A stretch of 64,000 nt of DNA from Corallococcus caeni (GCF_036245865.1 NZ_BTTW01000001.1:620001-684000), one strand, 5' to 3'. Shown: positions 52,247-63,403, numbered from the stretch's first letter. A program made the numbers and translations. The notes: generated from the letters alone by a model not told the origin.

Positions 52247-53830
52247 ATGGAAACGTCGGGCCGCGGTGACTGGAAGCGTCGCGAGGGGCTGGGCAGCGCC
52301 CTTGCCCAGATTGGCGTCGTCGCCGTGCTGCTCGCGGCCGCCGTGGCGTGGTTCGTCCACCGCGGACAGGTCCAGCAGGAGGTGGACGCCCACCTGCGCA
52401 CGGCGCGCGCCGCGTTCCTGAGGGGCAACCCCAGCGACCTGGCCATGGCGCAGCAGAACCTGGAGGCCCTCTTCGCGCTCGCGCCGGACTCGCGAGACGC
52501 GCGGGCGCTGGCCGCGGACCTCCAGGCGGAGCTGTGGCTCACCCACCACCAGCCGGGCGCGGACGCGAAGGCGCGCGAACAGCTGGAGCGCGCGGAGGCG
52601 CTGGGCTCGCGCTCCGGTGAGCGCTACGGCGCGCGGGCCCTGCTGCTCGTGGGCGCGGGCCAGACGGCGGAGGCGCAGAAGCTGCTGGAGGAATTAAAGG
52701 CCCAGGGCGCCAACAGCCCCAAGCTGACGCTGGCGCAGGCGCTGCTGCTGCAGAAGCAGGGGCGGCTCTCGGAGGCCCGCCAGTCCTTCGCCCGCGCGGC
52801 GGAAGGGGCGTGGAAGGATCCGCGCTTCTCCACGGCCTACGGTGAAGCGCTGCTCGACGAGGGGATGTTCCCCCAGGCCGTGGAGGCCTTCTCGCGCGCC
52901 ACCACCGCGAACCCGGACCACCTGCTGTCGAAGGTGACGTCCGCGCTGGCGCGGCTGTACGCGGGACAGCCCCCGGATGGCGTGCAGGCGACGCTGGACG
53001 AGGTGCGCGCGCGCGCCAAGGACCTGACGCCCACGCTCCAGGCCCGCATGGAGGTGGCGCAGGCGGAGGTCGCGCTGGCGAAGGGCGCTCCGGACCAGGC
53101 GCTCACGCACGTGGACGCGGCGCTCAAGGCCTGGCCGGATGAGCACTACGCCCTCTTCACCCGGGGCCGCGCGCTCGCGGTGAAGCGCGCTCCGGAGGCC
53201 CGTCAGGCCTTCGAGGCGGCGGCGGCGAAGCGGCCCACCGCGCCCCTGCTGACGCTGGAGGGCGCGCGCCTGCTCCAGGCCCAGGGCGACGGCGAGGGCG
53301 CGCTGGCGATGCTGGACGCCTACGAGAAGACCTTCCGCGAGGTGAAGGCGCGGACGGCGGACGGCAAGGAGGTGCCCGCGTTGGATCGGGATGACCGGTA
53401 CTGGCTCGCGCGCGGCGGCGTGATGGAGGCGGCGGGCCGGCAGGACGACGCGCTCGCGGCATACGACAAGGCGCTCTCCGCGCGCGGCGTGGGGCTGGCG
53501 CGGGCGCAGTACGCCAAGGGGGCGCTGCTGCTCGCGCGCAAGGACTTCGAAGGCGCGCGGACGCTGCTCACCGCCGTGGCCCCGGACAGCGGCGCGGGCA
53601 GCATGCCGGAGGCGTACGCGGCGCTGGGTGAGCTGCTCTTCGCCCAGGGCGAGTTCGCCGCCGGATGCCAGCAGCACTACTTCGCGCTCGTGCGCGCCCG
53701 CGCCCAGGGCGCGCCGGTGGATCAGCTGGCCACGCGCGCCAACGACATCAAGAAGCGCCTGGAGACCAGCGGGCAGCCCGCCATGGCCAAGGCCTGGCTC
53801 AACGAGGCCGGGCCGCTCTTCCAGCAGTAA
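52247..53830 (+). CDS. Membrane-anchored TPR protein
   Basis: A 527-residue protein: a short charged N-terminus, one transmembrane helix (about 20-38), then a solenoid of about ten tetratricopeptide-like helix pairs, Ala-rich with typical A/G at position 8 and A at 20 (for example GRLSEARQSFARAAEGAWKDP and GRQDDALAAYDKALS). The helical part is probably periplasmic or cytoplasmic scaffolding; no enzyme domain was seen. GAGG lies 8 bases before the ATG at 52247. It converges on the 53834 gene with 3 bases between stops. Confidence 0.87.
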   Translation: METSGRGDWKRREGLGSALAQIGVVAVLLAAAVAWFVHRGQVQQEVDAHLRTARAAFLRGNPSDLAMAQQNLEALFALAPDSRDARALAADLQAELWLTHHQPGADAKAREQLERAEALGSRSGERYGARALLLVGAGQTAEAQKLLEELKAQGANSPKLTLAQALLLQKQGRLSEARQSFARAAEGAWKDPRFSTAYGEALLDEGMFPQAVEAFSRATTANPDHLLSKVTSALARLYAGQPPDGVQATLDEVRARAKDLTPTLQARMEVAQAEVALAKGAPDQALTHVDAALKAWPDEHYALFTRGRALAVKRAPEARQAFEAAAAKRPTAPLLTLEGARLLQAQGDGEGALAMLDAYEKTFREVKARTADGKEVPALDRDDRYWLARGGVMEAAGRQDDALAAYDKALSARGVGLARAQYAKGALLLARKDFEGARTLLTAVAPDSGAGSMPEAYAALGELLFAQGEFAAGCQQHYFALVRARAQGAPVDQLATRANDIKKRLETSGQPAMAKAWLNEAGPLFQQ

Positions 53831-53833
53831 CGG

Positions 53834-54325
53834 CTAGAGCAGCTCCGAGGGGTCCAACCGGCGCTGCTTCGCCTTCACCACGCGCCACTCCCCGTCGGCC
53901 TCCTTCTCGAAGGTGCCCTCGATGGAATAGGCGTTGAGGACGCTCTCCTTCGCCAGGTCCTCCAGCTTGTCCGCCTGCGAGCGGCCGAAGATGAAGCGCG
54001 CCTGGAAGTCACCCTGGGTGGGTGACACCTCGTGCACGTCGATATCGGTGGTGAAGATGCGGACCCACTGGCCGCGCAGCACCTGCGCGGTCAGGATGCC
54101 GCGCACGTCCTGCTTGCTCCAGCCTTCCGTCGTCTTGAAGCGCTCGGACACGCCCTCCATCACCTCGCCGACGTTCTTCTCCTCCGCCGAGCGCGTCATC
54201 GCGATGATGCGCCGGGTGACGGCGTCCTTCACGCCCGGCTCCTCACGCGGCCAGAAGAACAGCACCAGCGCCGCGGCGACCACCGCCGCCATGCCGCTCA
54301 GCACCCGGGCTCGAGTCAGCACCAT
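53834..54325 (-). CDS. Membrane-anchored protein of unknown function (163 residues)
   Basis: An N-terminal transmembrane anchor (about 8-26), then a 135-residue domain of mixed helix and strand that resembles an NTF2-like fold: RRIIAMTRSAEEKNVGEVMEGVSERFKTTEGW at the start and a strand block ending FEKEADGEWRVVKAKQR. The similarity is visual only. The start codon lies 1 base after the stop of the cyclic-nucleotide-binding gene, so the two are coupled, the third gene of the FHA run. Confidence 0.75.
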   Translation of the reverse strand: MVLTRARVLSGMAAVVAAALVLFFWPREEPGVKDAVTRRIIAMTRSAEEKNVGEVMEGVSERFKTTEGWSKQDVRGILTAQVLRGQWVRIFTTDIDVHEVSPTQGDFQARFIFGRSQADKLEDLAKESVLNAYSIEGTFEKEADGEWRVVKAKQRRLDPSELL

Positions 54326-54326
54326 C

Positions 54327-55664
54327 TCAGGCGGCCCCGGTCTCCGGCTCCAGCATCATGTCGTCCGCGTCGATGATCTCCAGCGGACGCAGCGCCTCGC
54401 CAATCTGCTTCAGCCGCCGGTCGGACAGCTGCTCCAGGTACGTGCGGATGTTGGGGAAGGTCTTCACCAGCTCCTGGAAGGCCTCGCGCTTGAGCCACCC
54501 CGCCGCCGTCTTGCGCGTCACCGTCACCGTGGCCGTGGCCCGCAGGCCCGTGAGGAGCGAAATCTCTCCCGCCACGTCGCCCTCGCGCAGCACGCCCAGC
54601 GTCACCATTCCGCCCGCCGGGTCCTCCTTCTGCACCGTCATCTCACCGGCCAGCACCAGGAAGAGGCCCTGAGAGTACTCGCCCTCCACCAGGACCTTCT
54701 CCCCGGGCTGGAGCGCGCGGAAGGTGAAGCGCTGGAAGAAGGCGCCCCGCTCGGACTCCGGCAGCTGCTGGAACAGCGGCGAGTTCGCCATCAGGTTGCG
54801 CATCATGCGCTGCTGCGCGAAGTCCGCCAGCAACTGCGGCACCGCCGGGTGGCTCTTCGCCACCGCGTTGAGGTGCTCGCGGCGGATTTCGAAGACCTCC
54901 GAGTCCGACACCGCCGTCACCGTCGCGGTGGGCGGCGCGCCCGTGAGCAGCGCCAGCTCTCCGAAGATGGAGCCGCCGCCCAGGAAGCCCAGGGTGCGGT
55001 CCTCGCCGTCCGTCCTGCGCGTCACCTCCGCCTTGCCGGCGACGAGCACGTGCAGGTGGTCGTCCGGCTCGCCCTCGCGGCTGATGACCTCCTCCGGCTT
55101 GATGGTGCGCCACACCATGCGCCCCACCAGGTCCAGGAACGCGTCCCGGTCCAGGTCCGCGAACAGCGGCAGGGGCGGACGGCTCTGCGGATCCGCGTTG
55201 CCCCCCGTGTCCGGCGCGGCCAGCACTTCGATGGCGCGGTTGGACAGCTCCTCGCCCACCAGCCCCATCAGGTCCGTGTCCACCTTGCCGTCGTACAGGT
55301 GCTCCGGCGGCAAGGGCGGCGGCACGGCGGCGCGGCCCGGGGCGCTGCGCGCGGCGCGCGAGTGCACGCGGAAGAGCGTCTCCTTCAGGCGCCGCTCGTT
55401 CGGCGACAGCTCCAGGGCCAGCTTGCACGCGGCCATGGCGGAGAGGAGGTAGTCGCGGCGCAGGAGCCCCTCCGCGCACGCGTGGTACGCGGTGACGGCG
55501 CGCTCGCGCTCGCCCAGCTCCGCCAGACACCGGGACGCCAGCATGCGCGAGCGGTGGTCGGCGGGCACGCGGCGAACGGCCTCCGCGAAGACGGCGAGGG
55601 CGCGCTCGAACTGGCGCTCCTCGAACAGGTCCATGCCCAGCTCACGCAACGACGACTCGTTCAT
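54327..55664 (-). CDS. TPR - tandem cyclic-nucleotide-binding protein
   Basis: A 445-residue soluble protein. Residues about 1-100 are TPR-like (FEERQFERALAVFAEAVRRVP). Two cyclic-nucleotide-binding domains follow at about 185-300 and 310-425. The phosphate-binding cassette reads IFGELALLTGAPPTATVTA in the first and VAGEISLLTGLRATATVTV in the second: both keep GE-x-x-LLTG but the second lacks a basic residue just before the glutamate motif, so true nucleotide binding should be tested. There is no output DNA-binding domain. The ATG at 55664 was chosen over upstream frame. It follows the FHA gene by 102 bases. Confidence 0.9.
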   Translation of the reverse strand: MNESSLRELGMDLFEERQFERALAVFAEAVRRVPADHRSRMLASRCLAELGERERAVTAYHACAEGLLRRDYLLSAMAACKLALELSPNERRLKETLFRVHSRAARSAPGRAAVPPPLPPEHLYDGKVDTDLMGLVGEELSNRAIEVLAAPDTGGNADPQSRPPLPLFADLDRDAFLDLVGRMVWRTIKPEEVISREGEPDDHLHVLVAGKAEVTRRTDGEDRTLGFLGGGSIFGELALLTGAPPTATVTAVSDSEVFEIRREHLNAVAKSHPAVPQLLADFAQQRMMRNLMANSPLFQQLPESERGAFFQRFTFRALQPGEKVLVEGEYSQGLFLVLAGEMTVQKEDPAGGMVTLGVLREGDVAGEISLLTGLRATATVTVTRKTAAGWLKREAFQELVKTFPNIRTYLEQLSDRRLKQIGEALRPLEIIDADDMMLEPETGAA

Positions 55665-55766
55665 CCAGTGTCTCCAGACCGCGCACGACGACAGGGGTGA
55701 CGGGAATCCATGAGGAGGCCGCCCGCCCCATCCCACGCGCGGCGGCCCCCGGCTTCACGCTTCGCG

Positions 55767-57824
55767 CTACGAACCGTCGGCCTTCTGCAGCTCGCTCAGC
55801 GCCATCTCCGCCTTGCGCTTCACGTCCGCGCCGTCCGCGGACGCCTCGATGACGATCTTGAACTGCTCCTTCGCCATGGCGGGGTCGCGGTCGCGAGCGA
55901 TGTACGCCGACAGGTACAGCTCCTCCACCTTCTTCTGCAGCTCGTCCAGGCCGTCGCGGGCGCGCGAGTCCCCCGGGTTGAGGCGCAGCGCCTCGCGGAA
56001 GCTGCGGCCCGCCAGCGGGAACTCCTTGCGCTTGAAGGCCGCCTGCCCCGCGGCCACGGACGCGGACGCCAGCTCGTTGTCGAGCGTGTCCCCCAGCGAG
56101 CCCGCGAAGCCGATCTGCCGGTACACGTCCGCCGCGCGGCGCAGCGGCTTCACGGACGCCTCCAGCGAGTTGTTCTCGTACTTCTTCTGGCCCTCCTCGA
56201 AGGCGGAGCGGAACTGGGGGATGAGCTTCTTCAGGTTGCGCGCGCGGGCCTGGATGTCCGCCTCCGAGCGGTACTTGTCCATCACCCGGTCCACCTCCAG
56301 CGTCGCGCGCTGGAAGTCCCCGCCGTTGAAGCGGCGCTCCACGTCCTGGAAGGCCTCCGCCACGAACTCCGCGCGGCGCTGCTTGGCGTTCTCCGCCGCC
56401 ACCGCCTGCCGGATGCCCGCCTGCCGCGCGGCCTGCTGCGCCTCCTTGGCGAGCAGCGCCTCCAGCTCCTTGAGCTTCTCTTCGTAGAGGGAGCGCGTGC
56501 TCTGCGGCAGCTCCGCGATGAGGGTGCGCGCGTCGTCCGGCCGGCGCTCCGTCAGCGCCGCCTCCACCAGGCCGAGCGTGTACGCCTGCTCCCGCGACTC
56601 CAGCTCCTCCTCCAGCTTCTTGCGCTCCTCGTCCGTGCGCGCGGTGCCCTGCGGCGTGGCGGTCAGCTTCGCCCGGGCGTCCGTGTAGCGGTTCTCCGCC
56701 ATCAGCCCGCGGACCGCCTGGAACGAGTCCAGAATGTCCTGCAGCTGCTGCGCCGCCTTGGCCACGCCGTCCACGTCGATGCCCACGCGCAGCTTCTCCG
56801 CCTCCTGGGCGAAGCGCACCGCGTCCGGGTATTCGCCGTCGCGCACCTTGTCGCGCGCGCGCTGCATCAGCTCCTGGGCGCGCGCCTGGTTGGGGTCCAC
56901 GGGCGGCTTGGGCGGCGGCTTGTTCCCGCCGGACATCGCCAGGCCCGCGATGAGCAGCAGCAGGACCAGGCCGCCCACGGCCGCGCCCACCTTCATCTTG
57001 AAGGTCGGCCGGAAGCCCTCGCGCGCCGGCGAGCGCACCGGGCGCGGGCGGGGCACGCCCGTCTTGCGCGCCTTCTCGTCGCGCATGAGGTCCGCGAGCT
57101 TGTAGTTCGCGTTGGTCTTCTCATCCAGGCGCGGGTCCTTCTTCTCCTCCTTCTTTTCCTCCTTCTTCTCATCCGCCTCGCCGGACTCGGCCTTGGCGCG
57201 CATCTCCTTGATGAGTTCGCCCTCGTCCACGAAGCGCAGGCGCGTCTTGCCCACGGAGATCTCATCCCCGTGCTTGAGGATGCACTCGTCGACCTTCTGG
57301 TCGTTCACCTGGGTGCCGGAAATGCCGCCCAGGTCGCGCATCACCACGCCGCTCTCGCCGTAGACGAGCTCCAGGTGGCGGCGGGACACGGTCTGGTCGC
57401 CCAGGGCGAAGTCGCAGTCCTTGCTGCGCCCCACCACCATGCGCACGCCCTTGAAGCGCTTCTTGCGTCCCTTGTCGACGCCGTCCAGCACCAGCATCAT
57501 CACCGGCGGGCCGGCGCGCGTCGTCTCGGAGTTGTCCTCCTCCTCGGCGGGCTCCTCCTCCTCCGGACGCAGGTTCTCAATGGATGCCACCCGCGTCTCG
57601 CCGGTGCGCGAACGCACGGGCTCCGCGTCGCCGTACAGCTCCGGGTCTCCTCCGTCCTGGCTGTCCTCGCCCGACTCGGGCGCGGACCAGTCTTCATCCG
57701 GCACGGCGGACACGCGGCGAGAGCCGCCCCCCGCGGGAGGTTTGGGTCGGCGATCCGCCGTCGCGCCCCCGGCCGAACGGCCGGTACCCGAACGCGATGA
57801 CGGTGATGGACGGCGAGGAGGCAT
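55767..57824 (-). CDS. FHA-domain membrane protein with helical C-terminal region
   Basis: A 685-residue protein. A charged, disordered N-terminus (1-105) leads to a forkhead-associated domain (about 108-200) with GRSKDCDFALGD, SRRH and VNDQ, the phosphothreonine-binding loops. A Lys/Glu-rich stretch follows, then one transmembrane helix (about 279-299). The C-terminal 380 residues form a helical, TPR-like region on the other side. FHA domains read Ser/Thr kinase signals, so it probably couples phosphorylation to a periplasmic scaffold. First gene of a three-gene run. A palindrome overlaps its predicted -35 (57871-57894). Confidence 0.9.
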   Translation of the reverse strand: MPPRRPSPSSRSGTGRSAGGATADRRPKPPAGGGSRRVSAVPDEDWSAPESGEDSQDGGDPELYGDAEPVRSRTGETRVASIENLRPEEEEPAEEEDNSETTRAGPPVMMLVLDGVDKGRKKRFKGVRMVVGRSKDCDFALGDQTVSRRHLELVYGESGVVMRDLGGISGTQVNDQKVDECILKHGDEISVGKTRLRFVDEGELIKEMRAKAESGEADEKKEEKKEEKKDPRLDEKTNANYKLADLMRDEKARKTGVPRPRPVRSPAREGFRPTFKMKVGAAVGGLVLLLLIAGLAMSGGNKPPPKPPVDPNQARAQELMQRARDKVRDGEYPDAVRFAQEAEKLRVGIDVDGVAKAAQQLQDILDSFQAVRGLMAENRYTDARAKLTATPQGTARTDEERKKLEEELESREQAYTLGLVEAALTERRPDDARTLIAELPQSTRSLYEEKLKELEALLAKEAQQAARQAGIRQAVAAENAKQRRAEFVAEAFQDVERRFNGGDFQRATLEVDRVMDKYRSEADIQARARNLKKLIPQFRSAFEEGQKKYENNSLEASVKPLRRAADVYRQIGFAGSLGDTLDNELASASVAAGQAAFKRKEFPLAGRSFREALRLNPGDSRARDGLDELQKKVEELYLSAYIARDRDPAMAKEQFKIVIEASADGADVKRKAEMALSELQKADGS

Positions 57825-57851
57825 GGGTGGGTCCAGGTTGAAGCGGCCAGC

Positions 57852-57880
57852 ATCTTAGAGCGCTCACCGCACGGTGGGAA
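57852..57880 (-). promoter_or_regulatory. Predicted sigma-70 promoter of the FHA gene
   Basis: On the minus strand: TTCCCA (57880-57875), 17-base spacer, TAAGAT (57857-57852). The start is expected near 57845, giving a 21-base leader. The -35 lies inside the 24-base palindrome. Confidence 0.5.
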
Positions 57881-57894
57881 TGCGCTCCCACCGT
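57871..57894. promoter_or_regulatory. 24-base perfect inverted repeat in the FHA/tldD divergent region
   Basis: ACGGTGGGA (57871-57879), spacer ATGCGC, TCCCACCGT (57886-57894). It covers the -35 of the FHA promoter and lies 108 bases before tldD. Both flanking genes read away from it, so an operator is more likely than a terminator. Confidence 0.6.
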
Positions 57895-58001
57895 TCCTTT
57901 CAGGGAAGACGGGCCCGTTCCGGTTCGTTGGCCCGCACGCCATCCCGTCTCCGATGTAGGTTTCCTCCATTCCCGCTTCCTCCAGCGCCACGAGCCCCGC
58001 C

Positions 58002-59483
58002 ATGCCCCGAGTCCTCGCCTCCTCCCGGCGCGCCCGTCCCGCCCAGCTCGCCCCTCCGGCGGCACGGCAGGCGGCCGCCTCCCCGCTCCTGCCCCCGGGT
58101 CTGCTGGAACGTCTGCTGGCGGAAGCCATGGGCCGGGGCGCGGACTTCGCGGAGGTGTACGTGGAGCGCACGTCCACCACCGCCGTGGTGCTGGAGGAGG
58201 AGCGCATCCGCAGCGCGCAGGTGGGCCTGGTGCAGGGCGTGGGCGTGCGGGTCATCGCCGGGGCCAAGGTGGGCTACGCCTATTCCGACGACTGGGACGA
58301 CGCCGCGCTCGTCCGCGCCGCGCGCACCGCGGCGATGATTGCCCAGGGCGGCGGCTCCGAGCGCGCCTACCCCGTCAAGCGCGTGCCGGTGCCCAGCCAC
58401 TACCGCGTCGCCCAGCCGCTGGAGGACGTGGCGGTGGCGCGCAAGACGGCGCTGCTCACCCGCGCCAACGCCGCCGCCCGCGCCTTCGACTCGCGCATCC
58501 AGCAGGTGAACGCGTCCTACGTGGATCAGACCCGGCGCATCGCGGTGGCCAACACCTCCGGCCGCTTCAGCGAGGACACGCAGGACCAGTCCCGCCTGAG
58601 CGTGCACGTGGTGGCGCTGGGCAAGGGCGGCGAGCGGCGCACGGGCATGTACGGCAGCGGCGGCCGGGTGTCCTTCAGCTACTGGGACGGCGTGACGCCG
58701 GAGTCCGTGGCGGAGGAGGCCGCGCGGCAGGCCATCGCCACGCTGGGCGCGGTGGACTGCGTGGCGGGGCCGCAGACGGTGGTGCTGGCGCCGGGCTGGA
58801 GCGGCATCCTGCTGCACGAAGCGGTGGGCCACGGCCTGGAGGCGGACTTCATCCGCAAGGGCACCTCGCTGTTCGCGGGCAAGCTGGGGGAGAAGGTGGC
58901 CTCCGACCTGGTGACGGTCATCGACGACGGCACGGTGTCCAGCGCGCGCGGCTCCATCAACATCGACGACGAGGGCGTGCCGGGCGAGCGCAAGGTCCTC
59001 ATCGAGAACGGCGTCCTCAAGGGCTACCTCTATGATCAGCTCAACGCGAAGCTGATGAACCAGCGCTCCACGGGCAGCGGCCGGCGGGACTCGTTCAAGA
59101 GCCTGCCCCTGCCGCGCATGACGAACACCTTCCTGGCGCCCGGGGACCACGCGCCGGAGGACATCCTCAAGGAGGTGAAGCGCGGGCTGTACTGCGCCAC
59201 CTTCGGCGGCGGTCAGGTGGACATCAGCAACGGCAACTTCGTCTTCGAGGTCAGCGAGGCCTACCAGATTGAAGACGGGAAGCTGGGCCGCCCGGTGAAG
59301 AACGCCATCCTGATTGGCGTGGGGCCGGAGGCGCTGAAGAACATCAGCCGCGTGGGCTGCGACCCCATGCCGGACCCCGGCATGGGCGTCTGCGTGAAGG
59401 ACGGGCAGATGCTGCCCGTGGGGGTGGGCCTGCCCACCGTGCGCATCGACAACGTCACCGTGGGCGGAACGAAGGTCGGCTGA
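58002..59483 (+). CDS. tldD: Metalloprotease TldD
   Basis: TldD pairs with TldE to degrade unfolded peptides and to mature some ribosomally made peptides. The 493-residue product has the active-site HEAVGH (His272 to His277, an HExxxH zinc motif), the surrounding GLEADFIRKGTS, and the C-terminal PMPDPGMGVC and LPTVRIDNV blocks of TldD. The first 30 residues are Ala/Pro/Arg-rich and not conserved. It begins the tldD-tldE pair, 7 bases before tldE. No obvious substrate peptide gene was seen nearby. Confidence 0.94.
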   Translation: MPRVLASSRRARPAQLAPPAARQAAASPLLPPGLLERLLAEAMGRGADFAEVYVERTSTTAVVLEEERIRSAQVGLVQGVGVRVIAGAKVGYAYSDDWDDAALVRAARTAAMIAQGGGSERAYPVKRVPVPSHYRVAQPLEDVAVARKTALLTRANAAARAFDSRIQQVNASYVDQTRRIAVANTSGRFSEDTQDQSRLSVHVVALGKGGERRTGMYGSGGRVSFSYWDGVTPESVAEEAARQAIATLGAVDCVAGPQTVVLAPGWSGILLHEAVGHGLEADFIRKGTSLFAGKLGEKVASDLVTVIDDGTVSSARGSINIDDEGVPGERKVLIENGVLKGYLYDQLNAKLMNQRSTGSGRRDSFKSLPLPRMTNTFLAPGDHAPEDILKEVKRGLYCATFGGGQVDISNGNFVFEVSEAYQIEDGKLGRPVKNAILIGVGPEALKNISRVGCDPMPDPGMGVCVKDGQMLPVGVGLPTVRIDNVTVGGTKVG

Positions 59484-59490
59484 GGACACC

Positions 59491-60837
59491 GTGAACTACG
59501 AACAGCTCGCGAAGAAGATCGTCCAGCGCGCCGTGAAGAAGGGCGCGAAGCAGGCGGAGGCGTACCTGGAGGTGGGCCGCCAGAGCAGCGTGCGCGTCCG
59601 CGAAGGGCAGATTGAGGACCTCACGGAGGCCACCAGCAAGGGCGTGGGCGTGCGGGTCATCGTGAAGGACCGGCTGGGCTTCGCGTACACGTCCGACTTC
59701 ACCACCGCGGGGCTGGAGCGCGTGGTGGACCTGGCCGTGCAACTGGCGGAGGCCGCCGCGCCCAACAAGCTCAACGGCCTGCCCGGCGCGAAGGACCTGG
59801 GCAAGCGCGGGGACACCGGCGCTCTCTTCGACCCGAAGGTCGCGAACCTGCCCGGGGACTGGAAGATCAACGCGGCGCTGGAGGCGGAGCGCGCGGGCCG
59901 GGCGCAGGACGCGCGCGTGGCCACGTTCGACTCCGTGTCCGCGGGCGACTTCGTGGCGGAGGTGTACCTCGCGTCCAGCGAGGGCGCGTCCGGCGGCTAC
60001 TCCGGTACGTACGTGTACCTGGTCGCGGTGCCGGTGGCGTCGCAGGACGGGCAGCTCCAGACGGGCTACTGGCTGGACTACAAGCGCTTCCTGGACGACC
60101 TGGAGTCGCCCGAGTCCATCGGCCGAGAGGCCACGAAGCGCGCCGTGCGCATGCTGGGTGCGAAGCCGGTGAAGACGCAGCAGGTGCCGGTGGTGTTCGA
60201 CCCGCTGGTGGCCGCGAGCTTCGTGGGCAACCTGTCCCAGGCCGCCAACGGCAACGCCGTGTACCAGCAGTCCAGCGTGCTCGCGCCCCACGTGGGCAAG
60301 CGGCTGGCCGGCAAGCACGTCTCGCTGGTGGACGACGGCCTGTTGCCCCGGGGCCTGGCCACCGCGCCCTTCGACGGCGAGGGCGTCCCCACCCGCCGCA
60401 CGCCCATCATTGATCAGGGCGTGCTGTCCGGCTTCCTCTACGACGCCTTCACCGCGCGCAAGGCGAAGGCGCGCACCACGGGCAACGCGTCGCGCGGCTA
60501 CAGCGCGCTGCCGGGCATCGGCACCACCAATCTCTACCTGGAGAAGGGCACGAAGACGCCGGAGGAGCTCATCCGGGAGGTGCCCCAGGGCCTCTACGTC
60601 ACCGCCCTCCTGGGCCACGGCGCGGATCCGGTGTCCGGGGACATGTCCTGCGGGGCCAACGGCCTTTGGATTGAAAACGGTGAGCTGACGCACCCGGTAC
60701 AGGAGGTCACCGTCGCGGGCCACCTCCTCCAGATGTTGAAGGACGTGGACGCGGTGGGCAGCGACCTCCAGTTCCGCGGCGGCAGCGTGGGCGCGCCCAC
60801 TGTCCGCTTCCGACAGCTCACCGTGTCGGGCGCGTAG
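59491..60837 (+). CDS. tldE: TldE/PmbA family protein
   Basis: The non-catalytic half of the TldD/E complex. The 448-residue product shares the TldD fold (EDLTEATSKGVGVRVIVKDRLGFAYTSD, then YSALPGIGTTNLYLEKG and GLYVTALLGHGADPVSGDMSCGANG), and it lacks the HExxxH motif, as expected for TldE. It starts with GTG at 59491, 7 bases after tldD. Such pairs mature microcin B17 in E. coli; here no such precursor is visible. Confidence 0.93.
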   Translation: MNYEQLAKKIVQRAVKKGAKQAEAYLEVGRQSSVRVREGQIEDLTEATSKGVGVRVIVKDRLGFAYTSDFTTAGLERVVDLAVQLAEAAAPNKLNGLPGAKDLGKRGDTGALFDPKVANLPGDWKINAALEAERAGRAQDARVATFDSVSAGDFVAEVYLASSEGASGGYSGTYVYLVAVPVASQDGQLQTGYWLDYKRFLDDLESPESIGREATKRAVRMLGAKPVKTQQVPVVFDPLVAASFVGNLSQAANGNAVYQQSSVLAPHVGKRLAGKHVSLVDDGLLPRGLATAPFDGEGVPTRRTPIIDQGVLSGFLYDAFTARKAKARTTGNASRGYSALPGIGTTNLYLEKGTKTPEELIREVPQGLYVTALLGHGADPVSGDMSCGANGLWIENGELTHPVQEVTVAGHLLQMLKDVDAVGSDLQFRGGSVGAPTVRFRQLTVSGA

Positions 60838-60898
60838 TCAGCCCCGTCCGGTCGCCTACGCTGGCGGGCCTCTTCCTCACGGTACGAGGTCCGTCCGC

Positions 60899-61909
60899 AT
60901 GGCCGCGAAGTCCGCCCGCAGGTCCGCCCCCGCGAAGTCGAAGTCGGCCACGCCGCGCAAGCCGCGCCGCAAGAAGGCCGAACCGAGGTCGCGGGGCCTG
61001 GGCCCCCACGAGGTGGCGAGCGAGGCCGTGGCCTTCCCCGAAGCCCTCCTCCAGGCGGTGCGCGAGGACGGCGGCGAGGTGCTCTCCGTCTACCGCGACC
61101 CCTTGGGCGGCCACCCCGTCGTCTTCGCGGTGCTCCCCATCGACAAGGTGGAGCCCACGCCCTACCAGCGCGACCTGTCCGAGCCCCACGTCAAGCGGCT
61201 CGCCACCGCGATGGAGCGGTTGGATCGCTTCCTGGATCCCGTCATCGCCGTGCGCGTGGAGGGCCACTACTGGACGCCCAACGGCAACCACCGCCTCAAC
61301 GCCAGCAAGATGCTGGGCGCGAAGTCCATCGTCGCGCTGCTGCTGCCCGAAGAGGACGTGGCCTTTCAAATCCTGGCCCTCAACACGGAGAAGGCCCACA
61401 ACCTGAAGGAGCGCTCGCTGGAGGTCATCCGCATGGCGCGCGGGCTCGTGGGCGCGAACCGCCCGGGCAAGGAGTCCGCCTTCGCCCACCTCTTCGAGGA
61501 GCCCTCCTTCCTCACCCTGGGCGCCGCCTACGAGAAGCGCCCCCGCTTCTCCGCGGGCGCCTACCACCCCTTCGTCAAGGTGGTGGACGGCTTCCAGGAC
61601 GTGCCGCTGCCGGAGGCCATCGCCGTGCGCGACGCCCAGGCGGAGCGGCTGCTGGAGCTGGACGACGCGGTGGTGGCCATCGTCTCCGCCCTCAAGGAGC
61701 GCGGCCTCCAGAGCCCCTACCTCAAGAACTTCGTCGTGGCCCGGCTCAACTTCCTGCGCTTCCGCAAGGACGGCCCCCCTCCCACCTTCGACGCCACCGT
61801 GAGCCGCATGCTGGCCAGCGCCCGGCGCTTCAACGTGGACAATGTGCGCCGCGAGGACATCGGCCGCATGGGCGGCGGCCCCATGGAACCGGACGAAGAG
61901 CAGGCCTGA
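60899..61909 (+). CDS. ParB-like N-domain protein
   Basis: A 336-residue protein. A Lys/Arg/Ala-rich basic tail (1-34) precedes a ParB/sulfiredoxin-like N-domain (about 76-145): VLPIDKVEPTPYQRDLSEPHVKRLATAME and then WTPNGNHRLNASKML. The signature box reads GNHR (129-132) in place of ParB's GERR, so CTP/ATP handling may differ. Residues about 150-310 are helical and resemble the middle region of ParB-type proteins, but a helix-turn-helix is not obvious. It stands alone between tldE and the sigma-54 activator; no parA or parS was seen. Not the main chromosomal ParB. Confidence 0.82.
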   Translation: MAAKSARRSAPAKSKSATPRKPRRKKAEPRSRGLGPHEVASEAVAFPEALLQAVREDGGEVLSVYRDPLGGHPVVFAVLPIDKVEPTPYQRDLSEPHVKRLATAMERLDRFLDPVIAVRVEGHYWTPNGNHRLNASKMLGAKSIVALLLPEEDVAFQILALNTEKAHNLKERSLEVIRMARGLVGANRPGKESAFAHLFEEPSFLTLGAAYEKRPRFSAGAYHPFVKVVDGFQDVPLPEAIAVRDAQAERLLELDDAVVAIVSALKERGLQSPYLKNFVVARLNFLRFRKDGPPPTFDATVSRMLASARRFNVDNVRREDIGRMGGGPMEPDEEQA

Positions 61910-61956
61910 AGGGAATGGGGATTGCAGGGCGGTGTTGAGAGAGGCCCCGCACTCCC

Positions 61957-63372
<1,416 letters not shown>

Positions 63373-63403
63373 CAGGCCGTCACACCGGCCCCCGCCAGCT
63401 TTT

